Shown here piece by piece: positions 1 through 7,823 of a stretch of 64,000 bases of DNA (within the stretch, counting starts at the first letter, position 1; every line of letters begins with the position of its first letter). The notes beneath the pieces were generated by a model. That model was given only the letters and a program-made list of their open reading frames with translations, was not told where the DNA came from and searched no databases. A program made the position numbers and the translations under genes. Source of the stretch: Clostridium_AD estertheticum_D (GTDB lineage Bacteria; Bacillota; Clostridia; Clostridiales; Clostridiaceae); contig NZ_JAHLDM010000003.1 in NCBI RefSeq assembly GCF_018861295.1, forward strand, positions 1 through 64,000. Direction: 5' to 3'.

Positions 1-54
1 TTGAAAAAGATGACTCCTGTTCAATACAGAAACCATCTTAGTAATTTAGCATAG
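1..54 (+). pseudogene. 3' end of an IS3-family transposase (OrfB), cut by the window edge
   Basis: The first 18 codons read LKKMTPVQYRNHLSNLA and then TAG. This resembles the usual C-terminus of IS3/IS150-type integrase-core transposases, where a 'TPV(E/Q)YR' motif lies just before the stop. The rest of the gene is outside the window, so I cannot say whether the element is intact. The gene points toward the 3' end of the first chemoreceptor, and the likely element end follows directly. Confidence 0.6.
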
Positions 55-96
55 TTTTTTTCTAATTGTCCTTGACAAAGGGTACAGATTAATAAA
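55..96 (+). mobile_element. Probable right end of the IS3-type element
   Basis: Right after the transposase stop lies an AT-rich stretch and then TGTCCTTGACAAAGGGTACA (from position 69). This resembles terminal inverted repeats of clostridial IS3-family elements. The same 11-mer TGTCCTTGACA recurs near 27734. The outer boundary and target duplication cannot be fixed without the other end. Confidence 0.45.
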
Positions 97-121
97 ATCT
101 TATCGCTTTTTAATATTCTAT

Positions 122-1834
122 TTACAATTTAAATTTTTGAACCATACTATTTAATTTCTCAGCTAGTATTGCCTGATCTTGAGAAGCTTTTGTTATTTCA
201 GCAATGGCCATAACCGATTCATTAACACTTGCTAGTATCTCTTCTGTACTAGCTACCGATTCCTCAGCTGTAGTCGATACATTTTCAATTGCCTTTTTAA
301 TTTCTGACACAGTTTCATTTACTGTATCCATTGAAGTTCCAATATTTGAAGATATCTTATTAAACACTACAGCATCTTCACCATATTGTTTACCTGTATC
401 TACAAATAATTGATAATCAGGTTTAACTTGATTATCAATAAAACCTAACACTTCCTGAGCATTACTAGAAAGGTTCCTGAAAGCCTCCTCAACTCTTGAA
501 GTTACCTCTTGAATTCTTTGAACTGCATCTGATGAATCTTCAGCTAATTTTCTTACTTCATCAGCAACTACTGCAAATCCTTTACCTTGTTCCCCTGCTC
601 TTGCTGCCTCAATCGCAGCATTTAGTGCAAGAAGGTTTGTCTGACTTGCAATATTTTCTATTTCATCAGCCATTATTTTAACTTCACTAACAACTTTTCC
701 ATCTTCAATTGCTTTTAATATACTTTCCTGTTTCTCATCATATAACTTATTCGCATTATTAGCACTAATTTCAGCACTTTCTCTAACTTTCTCTGCTTTT
801 ACTTCTATATCGCTTGCAATCTTAGTTCCGTTGTTTGCTCTTAAAGTTACACCTACCACGTTCTCTGCAATACTTTCTGTGGTAGCATTTACTTCCTCTG
901 TTGTGGCACTTAACTGTTCTGCACCTATAGATACTTGTCTTACGGATTCATTAACAAGATCCATTTTTGCTGATATTTCTTCTGTTGTAGCAGATAGTTC
1001 TTCGCTAGTAGCGCTAATATCAGTAGCACTTTCTGATATTTCAGAAATTAATGTTTTTAAATTCAATATCGCTTTGTTTAAAGCTTTTGATAAAACACCA
1101 ATTTCATCCTTATTGTCAATATCAACATTTTTTGATAAATCATTTTCGCAAAGTGCTTCAGCTACAATAACAACCTTCTTTATCCTCCTCGATATTGAAA
1201 TAGCAATTATTAACCCCAATGCAATTGCGACAAATAAGCCTAATACAGTTATTATTGCAATAATACCATATGAGCTATTATATGTTACTTGACTATTATC
1301 ATAATCGATTTTCGCCATACTCATAGCTAGTTTTGACTCTTTTTGTAGAACTTCGAACATGTTTATTCTAATCTTAGAAAGTACTGGAACAAGTTCATCC
1401 GCTTTTTTATAGTCGCCCCCATTAATTTGTTTAATTACGTCCTCAATGCCTGCATTATAATCCACAAGTAGTTTTTCAAATTCCGTAAATTGTTGTCTAT
1501 CTAAATCAGATGTAATGGTAGTCTTGTATTCTACAATAAGTTTATTATTATTGGTTACAAGAGTTGCAATATTGTCTTTGTTTTTTTGCAAATCACTTTT
1601 ATTTGTTGGAGCAGCAAGTAACAACAAATCTCCTCTAATTTCCAATAAATTTGCTTTTATATTAGAAATATCATTTACCCCTATTAAATCTATATTATAA
1701 ATATTTCCAAGATTTTTATTAATATTTTTGATATTAGCCATTCCAATAAACCCAACAATACCTATAAACAATGCAACTAAAACAAATGCTGACACTAGTT
1801 TTTGAATCATTTTTAAATTATTAAACCATTTCAT
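122..1834 (-). CDS. Methyl-accepting chemotaxis protein (4-helix-bundle sensor type), copy 1
   Basis: Membrane chemoreceptor of 570 residues that passes a ligand signal to CheA/CheW. It has an N-terminal membrane helix (about 10-30), an extracellular mostly helical sensor region (about 32-190) and a second membrane helix (about 193-215). A HAMP linker follows, then a long signalling coiled coil whose hairpin tip holds the canonical NLLALNAAIEAARAGEQGKG sequence. The start is the ATG at 1834, nine bases after AGGAG. An in-frame TTG at 1840 sits too close to the ribosome site. The signalling half is nearly identical to that of the next gene, while the sensor halves differ, so ligand specificity probably differs. 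A SigD-type promoter lies about 150 bases upstream. An IS3-type end follows the stop. The ligand is unknown. Confidence 0.93.
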   Translation of the reverse strand: MKWFNNLKMIQKLVSAFVLVALFIGIVGFIGMANIKNINKNLGNIYNIDLIGVNDISNIKANLLEIRGDLLLLAAPTNKSDLQKNKDNIATLVTNNNKLIVEYKTTITSDLDRQQFTEFEKLLVDYNAGIEDVIKQINGGDYKKADELVPVLSKIRINMFEVLQKESKLAMSMAKIDYDNSQVTYNSSYGIIAIITVLGLFVAIALGLIIAISISRRIKKVVIVAEALCENDLSKNVDIDNKDEIGVLSKALNKAILNLKTLISEISESATDISATSEELSATTEEISAKMDLVNESVRQVSIGAEQLSATTEEVNATTESIAENVVGVTLRANNGTKIASDIEVKAEKVRESAEISANNANKLYDEKQESILKAIEDGKVVSEVKIMADEIENIASQTNLLALNAAIEAARAGEQGKGFAVVADEVRKLAEDSSDAVQRIQEVTSRVEEAFRNLSSNAQEVLGFIDNQVKPDYQLFVDTGKQYGEDAVVFNKISSNIGTSMDTVNETVSEIKKAIENVSTTAEESVASTEEILASVNESVMAIAEITKASQDQAILAEKLNSMVQKFKL

Positions 1835-1857
1835 TAACAATCACTCCTAATTATATC

Positions 1858-1877
1858 TAGTGCAGCACATGCTACAC
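1858..1877 (-). promoter_or_regulatory. Small inverted repeat in the leader of chemoreceptor 1
   Basis: Read on the minus strand, GTGTAGCATGTGCTGCAC is an interrupted palindrome just upstream of the ribosome site. It could be a weak mRNA hairpin or an operator half. Nothing else supports a function. Confidence 0.25.
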
Positions 1878-1986
1878 TAATTAATTTTTAAAATTTCCCA
1901 AACAACTATCTGTAATATTTCATATTTTCCTATAGTTTTACATTTAATTGTCAAATATCATTAAATATTTTTCTAAGTCATTAATA

Positions 1987-2013
1987 TAATCGGTCTATTT
2001 TCGTTCAACTTTA
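1987..2013 (-). promoter_or_regulatory. Candidate SigD/FliA (motility) promoter for chemoreceptor 1
   Basis: Minus strand: TAAAGTTG, 11 bases, ACCGATTA. The motility sigma factor consensus is TAAAGTTT-N11-GCCGATAA. The -35 box matches at 7 of 8 positions and the -10 box at 6 of 8, with exact spacing. It lies about 150 bases upstream of the start codon. Chemoreceptors are standard members of this regulon. Confidence 0.6.
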
Positions 2014-2109
2014 ACAAAATTTAATAATATGTTAAAAATCTTCAAATAATATTGACAAAACCCCATTTTTATATAAAATATTACAATTTATATATATATA
2101 AATAATAAA

Positions 2110-2156
2110 AAAATACCATATAGCTTAGACTTTATTTGTCTGCTCTATATGGTAAA
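2110..2156 (-). terminator. Intrinsic terminator after chemoreceptor 2
   Basis: TACCATATAG (2114-2123) pairs with CTATATGGTA (2145-2154). On the minus strand the stem is followed by TTTTTTATT. It lies about 35 bases past the stop of the second chemoreceptor gene. Confidence 0.7.
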
Positions 2157-2188
2157 ATTTACTGATATCATATTCTTCTAATATTTAT

Positions 2189-3901
2189 TTATAACTTGAA
2201 TTTTTGAACCATCCCATTTAATTTTTCGGCTAGTACTGCCTGCCCTTGAGATGCTTTTGTTATCTCACTAATAGCCATAACCGATTCATTAACACTTGCA
2301 GCTATTTCATCTGAGCTTAATACTGACTGCTCCGCTGTAGTCGATACATTTTCAATTGCCTTTTTAATTTCTGACACAGTTTCATTTACTGTGTCCATTG
2401 AAGTTCCAATATTGGAAGATATCTTATTAAACACTACAGCATCTTCGCCATATTGTTTACCTGTATCTACAAATAATTGATAATCAGGTTTAACTTGATT
2501 ATCAATAAAACCTAACACTTCCTGAGCATTACTAGAAAGGTTCCTGAAAGCCTCCTCAACTCTTGAAGTTACCTCTTGAATTCTTTGAACTGCATCTGAT
2601 GAATCTTCAGCTAATTTTCTTACTTCATCAGCAACTACTGCAAATCCTTTACCTTGTTCCCCTGCTCTTGCTGCTTCGATCGCTGCATTAAGTGCAAGAA
2701 GGTTTGTTTGGCTTGCAATATTTTCTATTTCATCAGCCATTATTTTAACTTCACTAACAACCTTTCCATCTTCAATTGCTTTTAATATACTTTCCTGTTT
2801 CTCATCATATAACTTATTCGCATTATTAGAACTAATTTCAGCACTTTCTCTAACCTTCTCTGCTTTCACTTCTATATCACTTGCAATCTTAGTTCCGTTG
2901 TTTGCTCTTAAAGTTACACCTGCCACGTTCTCTGCAATACTTTCTGTGGTAGCATTTACTTCCTCTGTTGTGGCACTTAACTGTTCTGCACCTATAGATA
3001 CTTGTCTTACGGATTCATTAACAAGATCCATTTTTGCTGATATTTCCTCTGTTGTAGCAGATAGTTCTTCGCTAGTAGCGCTAATATCAGTAGCACTTTC
3101 TGATATTTCAGAAACCAAGATCTTTAAGTTAACTACAGATTTGTTTAAAGCTTTTGATAAAACACCAATTTCATCATTACTCTCAATATCAACAGTTTTT
3201 GATAAATCATTTTCTCCAAGAGCCTGTGCAACTACTAATACTTTCTTTAACCGTCTTGATATTGCAATTCCAATCATTAACCCGAGTGCTATAGCAACCA
3301 ATAACCCTATGGCAATCACTATATTAATTTCAACTGATGCGCTTTTATATGATGACTGACTTTTATCATAATCAACTTTTGCCGTGTCAACATTTAATTT
3401 CAATTCTTTATCTAAACTCATTAACATATCGTCTCTTATTTTATCAGCAGCAGGTAAGAGTTCATATGCTTTTTTATAATCTCCTAAAGCTGCCTTTTCA
3501 ATTAATTCATCTCTTGCAATACGATATTGTGTCATTAATTTTTCAAATTCAGCAAATTGGGTTTTTTCTAGATCTGTATTTATCGTTTCTTTGTACTCAG
3601 TGATAAGAATGATAGTAGCATTTTTCATATTAGTTACATCATCTTTGTGTGTTTGTATATCATTTTTATTTTTTTGATCAAGAATTAACAATGTATCGCT
3701 TTTTACCGATAATAAATTGGCTTTGATACTAATTAAGTCTTTAACACCTATCAAATCATCATTGTAAATATCCTTAACATTTGTATTAATATTCTTCATA
3801 TTATATATTCCAATAAATCCAACTAACCCTAGGAAGACTGCTACAAGTAAAAATGCTGATACTAATTTCTGAATCATTTTTAAATTATTAAAAAATTTCA
3901 T
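2189..3901 (-). CDS. Methyl-accepting chemotaxis protein (4-helix-bundle sensor type), copy 2
   Basis: A second membrane chemoreceptor of 570 residues with the same plan as its neighbour: membrane helix (about 10-30), extracellular helical sensor, second membrane helix (about 194-215), HAMP linker, signalling hairpin with the NAAIEAARAGEQGKG tip. From about residue 265 to 530 the two proteins differ at only a couple of positions, and their DNA is almost identical including synonymous sites. Their sensor regions and last 40 residues have diverged. This is best explained by tandem duplication with recent gene conversion of the signalling half. The ATG at 3901 follows AAGGAGTGTAGATTA. A SigD-like promoter lies at 3937-3963 and a terminator follows. 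The ligand is unknown. Confidence 0.93.
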   Translation of the reverse strand: MKFFNNLKMIQKLVSAFLLVAVFLGLVGFIGIYNMKNINTNVKDIYNDDLIGVKDLISIKANLLSVKSDTLLILDQKNKNDIQTHKDDVTNMKNATIILITEYKETINTDLEKTQFAEFEKLMTQYRIARDELIEKAALGDYKKAYELLPAADKIRDDMLMSLDKELKLNVDTAKVDYDKSQSSYKSASVEINIVIAIGLLVAIALGLMIGIAISRRLKKVLVVAQALGENDLSKTVDIESNDEIGVLSKALNKSVVNLKILVSEISESATDISATSEELSATTEEISAKMDLVNESVRQVSIGAEQLSATTEEVNATTESIAENVAGVTLRANNGTKIASDIEVKAEKVRESAEISSNNANKLYDEKQESILKAIEDGKVVSEVKIMADEIENIASQTNLLALNAAIEAARAGEQGKGFAVVADEVRKLAEDSSDAVQRIQEVTSRVEEAFRNLSSNAQEVLGFIDNQVKPDYQLFVDTGKQYGEDAVVFNKISSNIGTSMDTVNETVSEIKKAIENVSTTAEQSVLSSDEIAASVNESVMAISEITKASQGQAVLAEKLNGMVQKFKL

Positions 3902-3936
3902 TAATCTACACTCCTTAAATAATATATTACAATGAT

Positions 3937-3963
3937 ATATCGTTCATTACATACACAACTTTA
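3937..3963 (-). promoter_or_regulatory. Candidate SigD/FliA promoter for chemoreceptor 2
   Basis: Minus strand: TAAAGTTG, 11 bases, AACGATAT. The -35 box and spacing match the motility consensus exactly as in copy 1. The -10 keeps the CGATA core (5 of 8). It lies about 36 bases upstream of the ATG. Confidence 0.5.
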
Positions 3964-4035
3964 ATAATAATTTTGATAATTTACAGATATTCTCCTTAAT
4001 ATAATTAAATTTGATGTTCTCCCATAAATAATATT

Positions 4036-4074
4036 AAAAAATCGTTATTACATATGTGTAACAACGATTTTTTT
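4036..4074. terminator. Strong bidirectional terminator
   Basis: AAAAATCGTTATTACA and TGTAACAACGATTTTTTT form a stem with a 4-base loop, with A and T runs on the two sides. It works after the last gene of the tetrapyrrole operon on the minus strand and insulates the chemoreceptor promoter. Confidence 0.8.
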
Positions 4075-4087
4075 ATACTATTTAAAA

Positions 4088-4561
4088 TTATTTTTCTATA
4101 AAATATTTCATACTTACCTTTTTAAGTTCTTTACTGCTATATAACAAATCATATTCGTTAATATTAACCGCCTCTGCAATTGCCATAACTACTTTTTCGC
4201 ATTCCCGCTTCGTTTCTCCATGAACCATTGTAAAAACATTATACGGCCACCCCGGAAATGTAGACCTCTGATAGCAATGACTAACCTGGGAAAATAATAT
4301 CATGATTTTACTAACATCTTTAATTCGCTCTTTCGGAACTATCCACACAACCATTGCATTTGCCTTAAATCCAACATTTCTATGATTTAAGATAGTGCCA
4401 AATCTTCGAATAATACCATTTTTGCAATATCCCTTAATTTTATCCATTAATTCATTTTCTGTAATTCCAATTCCCTTAGCTATTTCTTTATAAGGTTCTG
4501 GTACCAATGGCAGGTCTTCTTGAATTTTACGAATAATTTTTATATCTAAACAGCTTAACAT
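4088..4561 (-). CDS. ahbB: Siroheme decarboxylase-like, Lrp/AsnC-fold (AhbB/NirD-L-H-G type)
   Basis: 157 residues. The N-terminal half is a winged helix-turn-helix of the Lrp/AsnC type (about 1-65). The C-terminal half (about 68-157) is the AsnC ligand-binding fold with the 'RFGTILNHRNVGF' and 'SHCYQR' segments typical of NirD/NirL/NirG/NirH and AhbA/AhbB proteins. In that family a pair of such proteins decarboxylates the C12 and C18 acetates of siroheme to didecarboxysiroheme, in the alternative heme route or in heme d1 synthesis. It is last in an operon with a sister gene and two NirJ-type radical SAM genes, 6 bases after the sister's stop, which supports enzymatic rather than regulatory use. 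Which of the two is AhbA and which AhbB is inferred from order only. Confidence 0.75.
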   Translation of the reverse strand: MLSCLDIKIIRKIQEDLPLVPEPYKEIAKGIGITENELMDKIKGYCKNGIIRRFGTILNHRNVGFKANAMVVWIVPKERIKDVSKIMILFSQVSHCYQRSTFPGWPYNVFTMVHGETKRECEKVVMAIAEAVNINEYDLLYSSKELKKVSMKYFIEK

Positions 4562-4567
4562 ATATAA

Positions 4568-5020
4568 TCACTCCTTAATATTGAAAACAACATTAATTTT
4601 AAACAAATTCACTACAGAGAGCTCAATTATCTCATCAATATCTGTTTTAATCTTAATGTCATTTAAGAACTCTTTAACCTCAACTATTGAAGGAGCAATC
4701 ACTGTAAACCACATATTGTATGAATGATTTCTAATATAATTATGAGTAACTCCATTGTAACTGTTTATAATCTCTGCTACTTCAGTAATCCTATCAAAGG
4801 GAACCTTTATTGCACATAGAGTACTAGAATATCCTAATTTTCTTGAATCAAAAATTCCACCTATTCGTTTAATATATCCATCATTTTTAAGTTCCTTAAT
4901 CATATCAATAACCTGATTTTCTGAAATATCTAACTCATTTGCAATTTTTAAGAAGGGTCTTGATTCTATTGGAAAATTAGACTGAATCAAATTAAGTAAA
5001 TTTTTATTTGTTTTATCCAT
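4568..5020 (-). CDS. ahbA: Siroheme decarboxylase-like, Lrp/AsnC-fold (AhbA/NirD-L-H-G type)
   Basis: 150 residues with the same two-part plan as the next gene: helix-turn-helix at about 1-60, then an AsnC-like domain with 'RIGGIFDSRKLGY' and 'THNYIRNHSYNMWFT'. The His/Tyr-rich loop is the region that handles siroheme in characterised AhbA/AhbB proteins. The start overlaps the stop of the upstream radical SAM gene by one base (TAATG), so translational coupling is likely. The two proteins probably form a heterodimer. A plain Lrp regulator is unlikely because of the four-gene context. Confidence 0.75.
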   Translation of the reverse strand: MDKTNKNLLNLIQSNFPIESRPFLKIANELDISENQVIDMIKELKNDGYIKRIGGIFDSRKLGYSSTLCAIKVPFDRITEVAEIINSYNGVTHNYIRNHSYNMWFTVIAPSIVEVKEFLNDIKIKTDIDEIIELSVVNLFKINVVFNIKE

Positions 5021-6024
5021 TAATTTATATTTCCTATATCATCATTAGAATATGAACACCAGTCTTCACCTGCCATGTAATCTCCATCATTATAATATGC
5101 AACGCGAGCGCGACATCCACCGCAGTCTTTTTTATAGTTGCAACTCCCACACTTACCTTTGTAATTCATAGTTCTTAATTCTTTAAATATATGATTATCT
5201 CTCCAAATTTCACTAAAAGGTGTCTCTCGTACATTTCCAATTGGAATATTTAGATATGCACAAGGCTGCACATCTCCACTAGGACTAATAATACAGTAAC
5301 TAGTTCCTGCTAAGCACCCACGACTAAACCTGGGGTTCATTCCCATTTCCTTAGCAATTCTCATAAACTCAGGTGCACAGGTAGGTTTTAGCTCTATGTT
5401 TACATCCTTTTGTTTTAACATTATATCCTTTAATAACGACTCATATTGCTCTGAATTTAATGATTCTTCTTCAATATCTGCGCCTCTCCCTGTTGGTACT
5501 AAGAAAAAAGTATGATGAGCTACAGCGCCCATTCCAATCGCAAAATCGGTTATATCAAGTATTTCATCCTTATTCCAATTCATTACCGTTGTATGTATTT
5601 GGAAATTAAGTCCGGCCTCTCTACAATTTTTCATGCCAATTACAGCTTCTCTCCATCCACCTATGTAACTTCGAAATTCATCATGTTTTTTAGGATTAAG
5701 ACTGTCTAAACTAATTCCTATACCCATAACCCCTGCATCTTTTAACTCCATAGCAGCTCTTTTAGTTATAAGCGTTCCATTACTCCCAAGAACCGGCCTT
5801 AATCCAACTTTCACTGCGTGCTTTATTAAATCATAAATGTCAGGCCTTACTAAAGGCTCTCCACCTGAAAATACCATTATTTTAAATCCTGCCTTCGCCA
5901 CTTCCTCTATTAATGATTTACCCTCGGCGGTATTTAATTCATGCTCAGCTTGAATTCCTGCCTCTCTATAACAATGTTTACAATACATATTGCATTTATT
6001 AGTTGTGTTCCATGACATGATCAT
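5020..6024 (-). CDS. nirJ2: Radical SAM protein NirJ2-like (heme / heme d1 pathway)
   Basis: 334 residues. The radical SAM cluster motif CNMYCKHC (CX3CX2C) is at about residues 12-19, followed by the SAM-binding 'FSGGEPL' segment. The C-terminus has a cysteine-rich SPASM/twitch-like region (CLAGTSYC, CGSCNYKKDCGGC) for auxiliary iron-sulfur clusters. NirJ2 occurs beside NirJ1 and the AsnC-fold siroheme decarboxylases in Clostridia and Heliobacteria, and its relatives AhbC/AhbD remove or oxidise tetrapyrrole side chains. Whether the product here is heme b by the siroheme route or a d1-like heme cannot be decided. A ribosome site (AGGGGGC) precedes MIMSWN. Confidence 0.8.
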   Translation of the reverse strand: MIMSWNTTNKCNMYCKHCYREAGIQAEHELNTAEGKSLIEEVAKAGFKIMVFSGGEPLVRPDIYDLIKHAVKVGLRPVLGSNGTLITKRAAMELKDAGVMGIGISLDSLNPKKHDEFRSYIGGWREAVIGMKNCREAGLNFQIHTTVMNWNKDEILDITDFAIGMGAVAHHTFFLVPTGRGADIEEESLNSEQYESLLKDIMLKQKDVNIELKPTCAPEFMRIAKEMGMNPRFSRGCLAGTSYCIISPSGDVQPCAYLNIPIGNVRETPFSEIWRDNHIFKELRTMNYKGKCGSCNYKKDCGGCRARVAYYNDGDYMAGEDWCSYSNDDIGNIN

Positions 6025-6082
6025 ATTTTATGCCCCCTACCCATCTTTTTTCAAAGCTGTTAACCATCTTTTCTAACTCTTT

Positions 6083-7267
6083 TTAAACTAATCCAATTTC
6101 ATCTTCCACACCAATTTCTTTATTACTCAAATAACATGCTGGATCTGATGCCCAAAAATCTCCAGTCACTGATTCAGCCCTTGTCCTAAAATTACCATTA
6201 CATACACTTAACCATTTACATTTACTACATCTACCCTTAAGTAAATTTTTTCTATCCTTTAATCCCTTCATAATTGGACTTGTTGTATCCTCCCAAATTT
6301 CTTTAAACGCTCTTTCTTTAACGTTCCCAAAAGTATATTGTGGTGTAAACTGATCTGCATGTATATTTCCTAGGTAATCAACATTCGAAATAGCAATACC
6401 AGACCTATTTCCACCATTCATCTCCATCAATTTTAATATATTATCAGCTAAATGAGGGTATTTTTTTAATGCTTGCAAATAAAGATAAACTGTATCCGCA
6501 TGATTATCTACAGTAAGTATTTCTACTTTATCTCCGAGCTCTACGGTTTTTTTCATAATCAACTCCATTGCAGCTCTTGACTGTGCGTGAGATATGTCCT
6601 CTTTAATCATCTCACTTCCTCTTCCTGAATAAACCAAATGATAAAAGCAAACACGATTAATTTTTTCTTCTTTAATTAGATGAAATATATCCTCTATTTG
6701 ATCGTAGTTGTGACTATTAATAGTAAACCGTACCCCAACTTTTTGATCCACTTCTTTGCAATTTTCTATTCCATTTAAAGCTTTATCAAAACATCCTTTA
6801 GTACGCCTAAATTCATCATGCCTATCACCAATACCATCCAAACTAATTCCTACATATCCGACTTCACTTTGTTTAATTCTTTTTGCAACATCTTTGTCAA
6901 TAAGCGTACCATTAGTAGAAATAGTACTTCTTATATTATGCTCTCCTGCATGCTTTATTAACTCAAATAAGTCTCCTCGGAGTAAGGGTTCTCCCCCAGA
7001 AAATAATATTACTGGTACTTTAGCATTATGAAAATCATCAATAAGAGATATAGCCTCTTTAGTGTTTAATTCACCTTTGTATTTTTTACTATCGGAATTA
7101 GCATAACAATGCATGCATTTTAAATTACAAGTTTTTGTGCAATTCCACACAACAACAGGCCCACGACCATTACTAACCCCATTTGTTTGCGTGCTAGCTC
7201 CGCTTACATACCTTAATTTGTCTCCAAAATTTTCAGTCCCACATAGTAATTTTGATACTCCAATCAT
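6083..7267 (-). CDS. nirJ1: Radical SAM protein NirJ1-like (heme / heme d1 pathway)
   Basis: 394 residues and the first gene of the operon. The N-terminal extension of about 40 residues precedes the radical SAM motif CNLKCMHC (CX3CX2C), and 'FSGGEPLLRGD' follows. The C-terminal cysteine cluster (GRCSKCKWLSVCNG ... DPACYL) fits auxiliary [4Fe-4S] clusters. NirJ/AhbC-type enzymes act on didecarboxysiroheme to remove propionate or acetate side chains. GAGGAGATAAAAT lies just before ATG 7267. A 58-base gap separates it from nirJ2. Siroheme-making genes are not in the window, so the substrate must come from elsewhere. Confidence 0.8.
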   Translation of the reverse strand: MIGVSKLLCGTENFGDKLRYVSGASTQTNGVSNGRGPVVVWNCTKTCNLKCMHCYANSDSKKYKGELNTKEAISLIDDFHNAKVPVILFSGGEPLLRGDLFELIKHAGEHNIRSTISTNGTLIDKDVAKRIKQSEVGYVGISLDGIGDRHDEFRRTKGCFDKALNGIENCKEVDQKVGVRFTINSHNYDQIEDIFHLIKEEKINRVCFYHLVYSGRGSEMIKEDISHAQSRAAMELIMKKTVELGDKVEILTVDNHADTVYLYLQALKKYPHLADNILKLMEMNGGNRSGIAISNVDYLGNIHADQFTPQYTFGNVKERAFKEIWEDTTSPIMKGLKDRKNLLKGRCSKCKWLSVCNGNFRTRAESVTGDFWASDPACYLSNKEIGVEDEIGLV

Positions 7268-7423
7268 ATTTTATCTCCTCTACTTATCATCTTGGTTTAA
7301 ATAGACCCTTAAAGCCATCTGCATTTGATTTTTATATTTAGCTTTGAGTATATTTTATTTATGTATTTTATAATTAATTGTATTCATATAGTATATTTTA
7401 ATAGATTGAAATCATAACAAAAA

Positions 7424-7498
7424 ATAGGCATTTGACCATCATCAGCTATTACATTACTGCAAAACAATGTAATTAACTGATGGATGAAAATGTCTATA
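7424..7498. repeat. Long imperfect palindrome (about 30-bp arms) in a gene-poor gap
   Basis: The left arm (about 7424-7455, with CCATCATCAG and TATTACATT) is complementary to the right arm (about 7464-7498, with AATGTAATTA and CTGATGG), with a short loop and a few mismatches and bulges. Neither side has a clean T run, so it is not an obvious terminator. It may be a small non-autonomous element or a stable RNA hairpin. The rest of the gap between 7268 and 7423 shows only AT-rich sequence. A 60-codon frame across the repeat has no family resemblance and was not called. Confidence 0.5.
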
Positions 7499-7534
7499 TA
7501 AAATAATATACCATATGATGAATAAATTAACAAC

Positions 7535-7681
7535 ATGAATACAGATGTTGATCCTTTATTGATCATATGTATTATACTAGGATTTAATACTCCCTTCCGA
7601 CTTTGGGACTCATGGGTTATGTACCCTAATGCTCAATTGCCTGATTTAGGTGAAGTCTTTGAGTTCTTATCTAATATGTAG
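7535..7681 (+). pseudogene. Small unrecognised reading frame, possibly a gene remnant
   Basis: A 48-codon frame begins at ATG 7535 and contains LWDSWVMYPNAQLPDLGEVF, a composition that looks protein-like rather than random. It stops at TAG (7679-7681), yet the same frame continues with FEYTAYTLTGSK before a second stop. There is no convincing ribosome site. It may be the decayed end of a longer gene. I do not recognise the family. Confidence 0.3.
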
Positions 7682-7730
7682 TTTGAATATACTGCATATA
7701 CTTTAACAGGTAGTAAATAATATTTAATAT

Positions 7731-7770
7731 GATAAGAGCCTCATACTAAATTTAGTACGAGGCTCTTATC
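7731..7770. terminator. Strong hairpin terminator after the microcompartment operon
   Basis: GATAAGAGCCTCATACTAAA is followed directly by its complement TTTAGTACGAGGCTCTTATC with one mismatch, a 20-bp stem. It lies about 55 bases beyond the stop of the glycerol dehydrogenase gene, so it closes the 15-kb operon. Confidence 0.75.
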
Positions 7771-7823
7771 TTAAACGAAAAATCATATTATATTGCTACT
7801 TGATTTATTACAATTTATATTTC

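Noticed and set aside
831..3359. Two 153-codon plus-strand frames inside the chemoreceptor genes
   Set aside because: They mirror the coding strand of the duplicated receptors and are nearly the same because the receptors are; no ribosome site.
7384..7566. 60-codon minus-strand frame
   Set aside because: It lies across the palindrome, has no ribosome site and no family resemblance.
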